Under the pieces are notes generated by a model. It saw nothing but the letters and a program-made list of their open reading frames with translations, was not told the origin of the DNA and ran no database searches. A stretch of DNA of 64,000 bases, taken from NCBI GenBank assembly GCA_022577435.1, contig JAKOON010000002.1:5219001-5283000 (forward strand), read 5' to 3'. Positions 41,906 through 52,920 of the stretch are shown here, in pieces. This stretch comes from Embiotoca jacksoni (lineage: Eukaryota; Chordata; Actinopteri; Embiotocidae). Numbering within the stretch: the stretch's first letter is position 1; every line of letters starts with the position of its first letter. Both the position numbers and the translations under genes were made by a program.

Positions 41906-44900
41906 TTTAAGGCCACAGTTGACTTCACTGTTAGACTCGTCCTCTGGAGCCACACCTTCATTAAGTTCAGACTGCCGATATAGACCCCAGCTGGGAAACG
42001 AGAGGGAAACATCGCTGTCGCCGGAGACAAAAGAGAAGACTGTCTCTGTTCACATAACATCTGCTGTTTGCTAAGTAAGTTTATCCAGTGCACCTTGAAG
42101 CTAAATGGATGTACAGTATTCATTTCAAGCATCGGTGGCCACAGCAGGAAACAATTCCCTCATTAAAAACAAAGCGGTAGTCATCTTTTTATCAGGAAAA
42201 CAGGATGTTCTGTAAAACATTCCAATTAGTGTTATAGAAAGTGTAATTTTTTTAATCCAAGACATTTATATTATCCATACGTACACATGTCCAAATTCAA
42301 ATGAATCTCTTTTAAATAAAATATTATGTACTTCTCTATTAGGTTGCAGAAGGCTTTGAATTAGCTGTTATACCCTCGGATTGGGTATTTGAAAGAATAA
42401 CTAAATAATAATATAAAAATGCACTTTCCACAAGAAAACTACCAATAGCAACAGTGTGGCTCAGGTTTATTTGATCCTCTAAACCCCACCTGCAGTAGGA
42501 CAGGCTAAAGCATCTATCGCCTCTTTTCTGTTCACTTCCAGTCACTTCTCAAAGTGTCAGCGGTTAGCAGTACTTGAAGTCAACCCTGGCTCCAAATATA
42601 TTCTCAGCTCCACCACAGCAATAATGTCACGGTACCTTATACTATCGATGGCTCTGTAATTATAAGCCTGACAGACACGCACTGAGCTCGCCATTTTATA
42701 TCGTCAGGTAGACTGTAATTAGCTGCTATTGCCTCACACATTAATCATTTCCCACCCCTTCATCAGGCATGAGAAGTTTCAGGAGCATGAAGGGACCAAA
42801 CATTTAGATGTTTGTGGTGATTCATGTCTGACACCAGACATTCATGAACCACTTTGTTCTTTCAAGCATGCCCTATAGAAGATACGTACAGTGTCCAGTA
42901 CTTGGACAGACATTCAACTGTGTCACCCTGCTTTATTTTTTTCCCACCCAGTTCAAAGAGACTCATGCAGAGATTGTCCCCGGTATCCACAGTGACTGTT
43001 CATCATGTGTAACCATGGCAGCAGTCCAGCAGCGGGGTAGAATTTTTTTTCTTATTCCATTTTACATGCGCTGTCACCGAGGTGATCACTACAGGACTGA
43101 TAGAAATGAGTTTGACTTTCTGGTTTGGAGCTTCCTCTTCACTCTGTACCTAAACTTGACTCACCCCGTGCCACCCTGTTTCACCACCTCGGGTGTTTTT
43201 TTGTTGTTTTTTTCTCTCTGCTGTGGTAACCAGTGCTCTTTGTTCTGTCCATCACAGAGGCCCTTGTTCTACTACACATCCAAACATCTTGTACTGTCAG
43301 ACACCCACACTGTCCCTAGTGGTCATTTATCAAAGCAGGACAGAACAGGTTACATTATATAGTGATAAAATGGCATTTTTATCTGGATTATTCCTGCTTT
43401 TTCGGTTATACAGCTCCCACTCGTTTGTAACGGGGTGCACCACTTAACCTGCCACTGATTCTACTCATCTTAATGCCACTCTGTTGGCAGGAGTTTGACC
43501 TAAAATTACTCACCTTCAAGTTCTGATGTGTTTTTCTGTCTTTACTTTAATTGTCTCTCATATTTTCAAAACTGACTTAAGTCAGTTGCATAGCTGTGAT
43601 GCATTGGAAAATGAGACAAATTCATTGTGACCAGCAGGAAAAGACCACACAGTTCATAGTGCGTTGCATGATGTGTAAAAATGCAGTAAATAGGAAATAC
43701 ATCTTGAGGCAATTAAAGGATAGGGGACCAATTTTAATAGAAAAGAAAAAAGAGAGAATAAATAGAAGGAACTTCAGGGTATAAGTGCCTCCTCTTATAT
43801 TTCCGCAGGACTCATGGGATACAAATATCAGATTACATTGGGTGCAGACATAGATGGAGATATAATGTATTCATCAGCCCCAGTGGGAGTCAGACTCTTA
43901 ACCTCAACCAGAACTGCAGGGTTTTTTCATCACCAGCACTTCAAACACAATCTACTCCTGATTAGGCTGCAGCAGGCATGGCACTCACAAAGGCTACACA
44001 GCCCCAGTTGTATTGAAATTCATAATAGCACCCCTGCTGCACGGCGTCGGCACAATGGCTGCAGCCTTGCAGGATCCTATGTAACGCTAAATTTCAAAAG
44101 CTCTACCTGTCAGACTACATGAGTGCATATTACTGCCATCGTTAGCTATGGGGATGGAGAGAGATGGAGAGGCAGTGAGAGGAGAGGAGAGGAGAGGAGA
44201 GGAGAGGAGAGGAGAGGAGAGGAGAGGAGAGGAGAGGAGAGGAGAGGAGAGGAGTGAAGTTGTCAGTAACCATGGCAGCACTTTTTTTTTCCCACAGCAA
44301 AAATCAAAGAGAAAAATGTGTATTCATTAATGCTACAGGAAGTACAGCAGACATTGCTGCACTTTCAGGGCTGCTTGTCCATTTGCTGCTCTGAGGATTC
44401 CCTTTTGTGTGAGTGTTGAGATAAGAGAACAAATAAATAGCATCATCAGCTCGGGGAATAATAAGAGCAGCACGCGCTCACTGGATTCAAAACAATCCTG
44501 TCTGCTGTTTGTACTGAACATTACCATCCGAGCAAAGAAAGATTTCTGGGAGATTTCTGGCCGAATTTTTCTTTTTTTTTCTAGTGAGTTTGTGTGTTTT
44601 TGCTCCTATCTATTCTGCATCTTGATTAACAAAATGGTCTTTGAGTGACATTTAATAGGAATCCACCACTTTTCTTTTACTATATTTCATTCCCACTCAT
44701 GTTAATGGTGTGCAGTCCCTGGCACAGTCCAAACATCTTGTAAAGCCATGTAAGCATCTGTGTCCATGCCAGTATCTCTTTTCCACTGCCATGTATGGTT
44801 ACACAAGCATGAACTGTGTGCAGGTTTGCCATACTGAGAGATAGCCATGTACAAATGCCTCGCTCTGTTGATATCTAATGATCCATTTGACTGTTAAGAT

Positions 44901-47900
44901 TCTTTTGTAAGACAGAAGGTCTAAATTAGGTAAAGGAGATGGAGAGCAGGAAACATCTGAATCTTATTGGGCTGCGGCTTTTGCAACAAAACAAAATTCA
45001 TTTGGTCTACTAGGTTGTCAATGGAACCAATATTTTTGTTTTTGTTTTTTATCTTGACTTTATGACTGTTTCTAAGAAAAGAGCTGTTAAATACAAAGGA
45101 GGACTGAAGGGCACAGGCCAGTCTTTACTGTGGTTTTAGTGAGATTCAAATGTACTGGAGAGATTCAGTGCAGAGGTTTTTTCAAAATTAACTCCACTTT
45201 ATCATAGCGGCAAAATCCAGATGATTCAGGTTGTTTAACTTTAACCATTTCCCTCAGTTTTTAAAGCGCAGATGTCATTTTCAAATGGTTAATATTGCAT
45301 TTTGGATCAATAACCTATTTCAAATCTTGCTGGCTTTATCAGCAGTATTGATTGATTTCAATTTATTTCTAGCAGTCACACAACTTGCTTACTCAACATA
45401 TTTGTAATACACTGTATAATAGCATATCATTGCTAACAACACTTGTTGGAAATAGAAAAGTCTAGATTGTATTGTATTTTACATATCTTTTATTTATCTT
45501 GTTTAGAGTATTTATAGAAATTACTTTTACATAGAGGCACCTATATATTGATTACACACCATGACAAAGCACTTTTCTAGACCATAACACACTGACTCAT
45601 GCCGTGAGGTTTCACAGCACTTTCAGAGATGGATACAGGTTTGAGGTTGTATGTATGTACAGTCAGTAATCCCAAAAATGTATGACAGTGTTTCTGATAA
45701 GGGAATTTTGCTACTGTCTGTTTAAGTCAGACTTTTTGAAAAAAAAGTCTTGTTGTAATTTGTCACAGAACTTTGAATGTTTAACCCATCAGATTTTAAA
45801 TGTTTTTTTTTTTTTTAACAAAATATTAACGACAGAGTGTTACTGCAGCAGATTCTTTTGTCTTGTGTTAGCAAATTTCTATTTCAAGAATTTGCTTTCA
45901 CTTTAATCTTGAAGTATCTGTTCTTAAAAAACACTATCAGGTTTTCTGAAGGAAAAAAGCCTCTGATAAAAAAAATTAAAATGGATTCTATACAGTTTAA
46001 GAGATTTTTGTGGCAGTATGTATAGTACATTAATTACTGATTTGTGTTCTAGTGTTGTTTGTGCCTTATTACTCTAATGAATGTATACCCTCGAGCGTTT
46101 GTGCTTGTGTGTGAGTCAATGGCTCAGTGTGTCTGTGTGTTTTGACAGCCCTAAAGTACAGAGAGCTGCGTTAACCAGATCTACGTCTCTGTTCCTGTGC
46201 TTCTCTGCCTGTCTGTTGCCTGATCTGTTCCTGTTTCTGGTTCAGTAACTGTAACTGTCGTCTTGTCTTCCTCCTGTCTGTCTCCATTTATGTCTGTCTG
46301 TTTGAATTTACGTCCAATCAGGGGTCTAAGCTGATTTAGGTTAAAAACTGTTTCCTGAATCCTTCAATCCAGGCTGAGCTGCAGCACAGAAATACCTCCC
46401 AGCCCGTATAAAACACCTGGTTTGTTTTAGACATCCAGAGAAACACAATACTTTACACTAACGACAAGGCTTTTGGGTTACTATAATGGCAAATGACTGT
46501 ATAATGTCTAAAAATCTTCTGATCCCATTGGATCCAAACAGAAACAGAACATTAAGTCACATAATAATAATACAAAGAATTGTGATACAATTTTCCACTA
46601 AGACTGTTGTGTATTGAATGGCTGCATTATTTTGGACTTTCTGAGTCAATGTAGAAGTAAAAAATTCAGTTTTCAAGATGGAGGATATAATTTGTATTTT
46701 ATTCAAGCAAGAACTAAACATACGATTTGCATTGTGTATCTGTGGCAGAGCTGCATATCATTTTTCAAAAGGTTTATTTCTATGTCATTACTTGTCCTGT
46801 GTTACTCTGCACTTTCGTGAGGTGACACAATATTCGTGAAACATTACCACTTCTGATTGTAAATGCTAAAAAAGGTCAGTAAGCTATCTTGTCTGAATAT
46901 GGAATATGTAAATGTATTTCAAACATCTACAGTGGAAAACTCACCTAGGTGATGTAAAAAAGCAACCGAAATGAAGTGTGAATTGTCGAGAAAAGCTGTG
47001 TTCATACCAGCAAGAGATGCAGTATTGAAGTGATGGAGACACATTTTATTCATTACATTGTGGAATAAAAATGTAAGCATGATAAAGCACTGACAAATCA
47101 GTCATATGGGAGTAGGCAGTACATTATGACCTAAGTTTATTTTGAGACATCACATCCTCGAGTCTTCCTTGTAAAGTTATGTGTTGTTTGTACTGGTTGA
47201 CACTTTATTTGAACAGTCCAATGCTGATATTCATCTGTCAAGTGACAAACGTGCCATTTTGGTTTGCTCCCCCTCTATAGACTGTGTACTCCAACCCTTA
47301 ATTTAACCCCAATTCAAATATACAAAATTGCCAGAATCTTACACCTTTCACTGCTGCATAATAGTCACTTCATAAGTCAAGTATCAGCATTTGACAATTT
47401 ACTTCAAATAATGTATATATGGTGTATATAAAATGTAGTTATGGAATTACTTCTGAATTGCTGAATGTCCGACTACTTGTTACTAGACTGCTCATAATGT
47501 CTACTCTCCTACAGAATAAACTGCGTGACTTTAACTGTACAAGCTGACTCGACTGATGACTTTCTCAGATTCTCACCACAATGGGGCCCTTCATGTGAAG
47601 GTGACATTTTTTCAGTCAGATTTGTAATTATGTTTATTTTCAAAGCACACTTGGACAATGCTTTAAAGACTTTAACAGAAGGGAAGAGCATAACGTTTGA
47701 GGAATTGTATTTTGGAAGCAATCCAGTTTCTTGTTTGTTTTAAACACATCAAACATTCGGTGCAACATCTGGCCTTTTATTGTGTTTTCAAAGTCATTTC
47801 AAACCATTTAAAACAAATAATTCAAGTATTCACATTTTCAGTTTCAAAGGAAACTATTATCATTGGCATGCTTCTTCGAATAAATTAAATACAGGCCAAC

Positions 47901-50439
47901 TTCTGAGTGATTCACCTGCTACTACAGGTGAAATAAAGTTCGGAAGGTCCATTTTCATACTGTAACATGTACAACAGAGTAAATTAAAGTGTGACACAGG
48001 TCAGCTGGCTCCTGGACTTGGTCCAACTGGTTTCTGGTGGTGTTTCATAAGCAAAACTAAAGGCTGATGGAGGAAAACGTGGCTGGAGAGAGTTGAATTA
48101 TTCCGGCAGTTGTGTTGGTTGTCAGGGAGACTAAAAAGCACAGATCAGGCAGTAGGTGGCGGTGTTGAATCACAAACTTCATTGAAGACGAGCACAGTTA
48201 TATGAATGTGCTGCTCGAGCTGTGCCTGCAGATCCGCGCAGACATGCAAGGCATGAATGAACCAAGGATGTCGCTGCGATTTCTATTCATTATAACTGGG
48301 CTACATTTGTTTTTTTAGGGTCAAACTTTTCGGCATGAATTTGTCCTGATTTTACTCTTGTTAAATCATTAAATCCAAGTGTGATAAAATCATATGATAT
48401 CCTCGTATAGCAAACACAAGCCATGATTTTGTTAATGCGCACACAAATACACAATTGGATTTTTCTCCATCACTATTTAGTAGTTTAAATAGTGCCATTT
48501 TTTCAACAATTTTAGTTAGAATCTCCAGAATTTCGACGGTAGTGTCTTTTAAGATCATTCGTTGAGTTATTACTGCTGTTATTTGGCTCTGTACATTCAA
48601 GAGAGACTGCACAGGTGAGTATGGATGAAATACAGCAAGGGTTATCAGCCAGACAACCCACATCACTGCAAGCATATGGTACAGTGCTCATCATCACCCT
48701 GTTTTCTCTTATAATCTCTCGTCTCACATCCTCCTCCTCGTTCATCTTCGTGTCAACACCTGATAACAACTAAAGGGAGAAGTGTCTGTCTATGTCTGCA
48801 GTCCAACATGGAGATGTTTGGTAAGGAGAGATACTAAAACACATACGTTTGATATTTTCCCCTCTCTCTCCTGCTTTCTTTTTTTCTCTGCCCCATCCCC
48901 CCCCCCCATCACTGATAATGTAGGCTAGCAGCTCTCCTCGAGACATTTTTGGAGTTTGCTGGAACCACATTAGCAGTAACTCCCCAAGGGTGACACTTCT
49001 AGGAAAGCCAAGACCAGAATCCACACTGTACATGAGAACATTCATTGTCACTTTCAGTAAGGGTTGGAGGCTACTGCCACTTGTTCGTGTTCCCGAGGTT
49101 CCGGTGGGAAATCGTTGCACAGAAAAATGCATCCCCATGGGAGAATACACAGACATGAGTCTTATTGCAAGCCAATAAACTCTGGCACATACTGTATCCA
49201 GAGGTGATTATTCTTGACAAGGGAGAACAGTAAGGTTCACATGCTAATTGTTTTCAGCAGTCTAATCAACCTCCATTATTTACCCTCTTATACTCAGAAG
49301 TGTCACATTGATGATGCGGCCTATTTCAGTAGTTTGAGTCATTGAAGCCCTTTTTCACTTTGGGACCGGTCACAATCTGTCAAAAAAATCTTGGAAAGAA
49401 TAAATCCTCTTTTCTTAAATATTATTTGTTTTAGTTTAAGATTATTCCCCCAGCAGGGGGAGCCTATAGGTCTATTTTTCCTCTGTGTTTGCTAGAAGCA
49501 AAGACCTGAGCCAATCAGAAACCGGTACAAGGAATTAAATCCCGGCTTTTTGAGGCCATAGGCTTTACCTCGGTGACAGCGGAGAAATAGAAATGGAAGA
49601 GGAGATGCTACATGGACTGGAGTGGTGCTTAACAAAGCCCTCAAATAGGTACCTTTAGATCCACCCTCAGTGACCCTACTCCACTTTGACTGGTCCACGT
49701 CTGGAGGGGAAAACTGACTGGAGACCTGGATTTAGACAAAGCAAACACGAGCAGGAAGATGGAAGAGGAAACATGAATCACCAGTAGTAATGCAGCCAGG
49801 CTGTGTTTACAAAAATAGAGGGAAAAATAGATTCATGAATTTACTTAGGTTAACTTCCATATGAGATTATGACATGACCCAATGTATAAATTCAGAGAAT
49901 AACAACAAAAGTATGCTGGGGAAGAACCTTGAAAGTGTGAAAGTAAAGGGAGGATGAGGGATGGACGACAGGTTAGGGAAGGAAACGAGGGCATGCTTTT
50001 GTGGCTTTTTTTTAATTTAATTTTTTACAATTGATACTAGAGGTTTTAAACTCTTCAAGAAAAGCATTCTGTTGCAGACTTGCAGCTCTATTAGGATGTC
50101 TAGTTATGTGTTATCTGTTTGCGGTTTTGGTCAAACTTAAGGGGGCTTAATTTAATAATAATACCAACTTTTAAAAACCAAGAAACTTGAACATGTTTCT
50201 TTAAGATATAAATAAGGCCTACTTGTTCATATTTTCTTTTTCCATATCATATCATTGGTAAAAATTTCACAGCGACCTCCCACTGATTGCATCACAAATG
50301 CAAGTCGTCGCATTTCAAAAGCTTCTCGCAGCCTTCATAGGTCGAGGCATGTTGGCTGGGATCTGTTCGAGCTTCTTCCACTTTACCATCCAATATTTCA
50401 CCCCACCAAATTGTCAAGGCCACTTCTGTGGGTGTGGTC
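41906..50439. other. Intergenic DNA between mgll and prkar2a
   Basis: About 8.5 kb with no recognised gene. It may include more of the mgll 3'UTR. It contains the GGAGA pentanucleotide array (44181-44254). A possible conserved non-coding block is at 42630-42760. An open frame of 172 codons at 42844-43362 and minus-strand frames at 48361-49156 have no recognised family, start context or splice structure. Confidence 0.6.
44181..44254. repeat. (GGAGA)n pentanucleotide array
   Basis: Fourteen exact GGAGA units plus a partial one, with diverged copies just upstream. The + strand is pure purine. GGAGA runs can form purine-rich non-B DNA. Confidence 0.97.
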
Positions 50440-50503
50440 CTCTTACGACTGTACTAATACGGTTCCGCCTTCAATCACGTCCGGACTTCCATAACTGCGT
50501 CTA

Positions 50504-50539
50504 ATTGGTCGGGCTTATCGCAACGTTCATTTCGATTGG
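50504..50539 (-). promoter_or_regulatory. Paired inverted CCAAT boxes (NF-Y type)
   Basis: ATTGG at 50504 and again at 50535, 31 bp apart (three helical turns), in GC-rich sequence upstream of prkar2a. Tandem NF-Y sites at about this spacing are a common promoter arrangement. Confidence 0.45.
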
Positions 50540-50782
50540 TAAGCGCTTTCTGTCAATCAACGTCAAACGGCCGCCAGCTCAGCGGGTAGCCACGCCTCCT
50601 TCGCGCTTTCCGGAGCCAGCGGTTCGTTCGTGCGTGTCGACCGGAGGATCACCGCCTCGTCACCGGGAGGGAGGAAACGTGCTTTCACGTTAATTTCACA
50701 GGCTTCTCGCGTCGCTGTCAGCCGCCCCAACTGCTACAATACTGTTTTTAAAAGGTGGTTTTTTTTTTTTTTTTTAATTTAG

Positions 50783-50807
50783 ATTATTATTATTATTATT
50801 ATTATTC
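50783..50807. repeat. (ATT)n microsatellite
   Basis: Eight ATT units after a T run (about 50759-50775) inside the prkar2a promoter region. Confidence 0.9.
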
Positions 50808-51335
50808 CGTTTGTACTTCTGGCTGCACGTAACGGCGGTGTGTCGCGGCGCCGTTAAACGTTGAGCTCCGGGTTTTGGTCAACGGGCGGTTGGCCAGAAG
50901 AAAACAGCCGAACAAGTCCGTCCGCCAGCCGGCTCTTCCCCTCCCTCCCCCCGGCAGACCCACCCAAGTACGAGGACGTTGTCAGGCTGCAGCGGTGAAG
51001 TCGAGCATTTTTTTATTTTTTTTCTTCCCCCCCCCCCCTTTCCTCCATCTCTCTCTCTCTCAACTTGGCCGGCATCCTTGAAACAGCTGGCCGGGGAAGG
51101 TGACACATCCCCCCGCAGGGTTAGTTAGGTTTTTGGTGACGCTTAACGGACGATTGTTGGTTGTTTTTTTTTTTGTTTTTTGTTGTTGTTTTTTTTTTTC
51201 TTCCGCTCGACAAGTGTCTTCTGTGAAGGATCCGGCCGCTACGCTGGCAAAGAGACCGGCGAGGAAGAAGAGGCGAAATAAGAGCGAACAAGGAAGACGC
51301 CGAGAAGGAGGGGACCGGCTCGTTCAGCACCGCGC

Positions 51336-52359
51336 GTAAGTGACTCCCCCGGCCGGGTTGACATGAAAGTCAGCTCCGCCCGGAGGGCTTCACCTGTACA
51401 ACTTTTGCGGTGCTTTGCGTAGCGACGTTTACCCGGCCTGCCCGCCTGCCTGCCTGCCTCCCCCCCCCTCCTCTTCGGGTTAACACCTTCAGCCGGTGCG
51501 CCGTACGACCAAAAAAAAAAAAACAACAACGTGAAGCTAGCGGCGCAAACCAGGCTGTGTTGAAGGTGGTTCGCCCAGCTAGCACGGCAGCTACTGATAG
51601 CCGATGGGTTTGACGGGAGCGCACCGTCGCGGCTCAGCTGCGTTTGGTGCAGTTGTTCCCTCGATAAGGAGACACCGAGTCAGATCGGAAAGTTTGAAGT
51701 CGGATCTGCGAAGCGGCGCCGTAAACCAGCGAGCTGTCATTAGTACTAGCTTAGTAGCCGCTTTGCTAGCTGGGGTCCACCCACCCGAAGTTGACAGCTC
51801 AGTTTCTGACGATAACAACACAACAACAAAAAAAGCCGCAATGTGACTGAAGCCCAGCCGGTATCACGAATCATTGTGTGTTCACCCCCCCCCCCCTTTT
51901 TTTTTTTGTTTTTGTTGGACATGTTGAGCTCGTATCTTGTCCGGTGCAGCTGTGGGGACTCTGTGTTCCTCTGCTCGACCCGTGATAAAGGTCCCACTCC
52001 GTGACAATGTCACCCAGCAGCACTTCACGTGTAGCAGCACACCACCATGTTTATATACGGCGGTGGTGCTGCTGGTGAAATTGTTCCTTTTGCTGTCAAA
52101 CCAGACAGTTATGTCTTCAGTTCCTCGAGCTGTCCCTGTCCAGCCCGGTTGCCATGCAGGACAGCGATCAGTGACTGAGTTGACATTTACAGGCCACACT
52201 CAGACACACAGTGTACTAACATTATCAAAGTCCCGCCCCGGCTGTTCAAATCAACAGTTGAGGCAACGCTTGACCACATCACCGGCTGATGCTCAAAACG
52301 CATGTGTGACTGCATCGAAACAAATTTGAACAACTTTTTTCCCCCCCCTCTCCTTTTAG
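51336..52359 (+). other. Probable intron in the prkar2a 5'UTR
   Basis: Bounded by GTAAGTG (51336) and a long C/T tract ending CTCCTTTTAG (52359). The first half is still CpG-rich. Open frames here overlap on both strands and have no recognisable product. If unspliced, the stretch would be an unusually long 5'UTR with many upstream ATGs, which favours the intron reading. Confidence 0.5.
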
Positions 52360-52396
52360 CTAGATAACGTACGCTGCCGCCAAGCCGCACGCAGCC
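52360..52396 (+). other. prkar2a: prkar2a 5'UTR adjoining the start codon
   Basis: Thirty-seven bases between the proposed acceptor and ATG 52397. The bases before the ATG, CGCAGCC, put G at -3, a usable start context. Confidence 0.5.
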
Positions 52397-52649
52397 ATGA
52401 GCATTGAGATACCGGTGGGGTTGACAGAACTGCTGCAGGGCTACACCGTGGAGGTGCTGCGACAAAGGCCGTCGGACCTGGTGGATTTTGCTGTACAGTA
52501 CTTCACCCGCTTGCGAGACACCAGGAGTCAGGATGGGGCCGGCACAGGTGGCAAGACGGGGAAAGGAGTGATGTTCGATGGGGAGCCGATGCAAACGGAG
52601 TCCAATGGAGAGGACGACGACGACGACGACGACGACTCTGACTTTGAGC
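52397..52649 (+). CDS. prkar2a: PKA type II regulatory subunit, first coding exon (partial gene)
   Basis: RII subunits hold the PKA catalytic subunit inactive until cAMP binds, and dock the kinase to A-kinase anchoring proteins. This exon encodes 84 residues. Residues 1-44 form the dimerization/docking four-helix bundle (MSIEIPVGLTELLQGYTVEV; RPSDLVDFAVQYFTRLRDTR), nearly identical to recalled RII-alpha. A linker follows, then an acidic run of eight Asp coded by eight GAC codons (52613-52636), then SDFE. The exon ends C/GTAAGT in phase 1. The inhibitor sequence and two cAMP-binding domains lie beyond the window. Upstream slc26a6 supports prkar2a; RII-beta is the alternative, since MSIEIP and KGVMFDGEPMQTES resemble the beta form. 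Confidence 0.9.
52613..52636 (+). repeat. In-frame (GAC)8 trinucleotide repeat
   Basis: Eight identical Asp codons in the prkar2a linker. A pure codon repeat is prone to length change. Confidence 0.95.
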
Positions 52650-52861
52650 GTAAGTTGATATTTTCTGGTTGTGGTTGTCAGCTGCTTTGTGGACGGTGTT
52701 TCTGTGAGTGAAATGGGACAGAAAGAAAGAGAGTGGTTATGTCAGGCTTTTGTGAGAAGTTTCAAAAGAAAAAGTGAAGGTGAAGCCTGAAGGCTTTTTA
52801 CTGATTTAGTCAGAATCTATCTCCTCTCTCCCCGAGAAACAGGTTTTCTAGTCTGCCATGT

Positions 52862-52864
<3 letters not shown>

Positions 52865-52915
<51 letters not shown>
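52865..52915. repeat. (CA)n microsatellite
   Basis: Uninterrupted CA run shortly after the first prkar2a coding exon. Confidence 0.97.

Positions 52916-52920
<5 letters not shown>

Larger units (their letters stand above)
50440..51335 (+). promoter_or_regulatory. prkar2a: prkar2a CpG-rich promoter and untranslated first exon
   Basis: CpG density and GC content rise sharply from about 50440 and stay high to beyond 51800, interrupted by T-runs and an ATT microsatellite. Two inverted CCAAT boxes (ATTGG at 50504-50508 and 50535-50539) lie 31 bp apart, and a GC-box-like CACGCCTCC follows near 50595. A strong donor, CGCGC/GTAAGTG, is at 51336, so an untranslated exon probably ends at 51335 and joins the acceptor at 52359. 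The transcription start is not determinable from sequence. Confidence 0.5.

Noticed and set aside
42844..43362. 172-codon frame downstream of mgll
   Set aside because: Residue mix is that of random sequence, with no recognised domain, splice signals or promoter; chance is the simplest explanation.
48361..49156. Three minus-strand frames (104, 85 and 128 codons) upstream of prkar2a
   Set aside because: They overlap in different frames and include a poly-Gly stretch from a C-run; no family is recognised and there is no evidence of an exon structure.
51239..51997. Several overlapping frames on both strands near the prkar2a promoter
   Set aside because: GC-rich sequence has few stop codons; simultaneous open frames on both strands here reflect composition, not genes.
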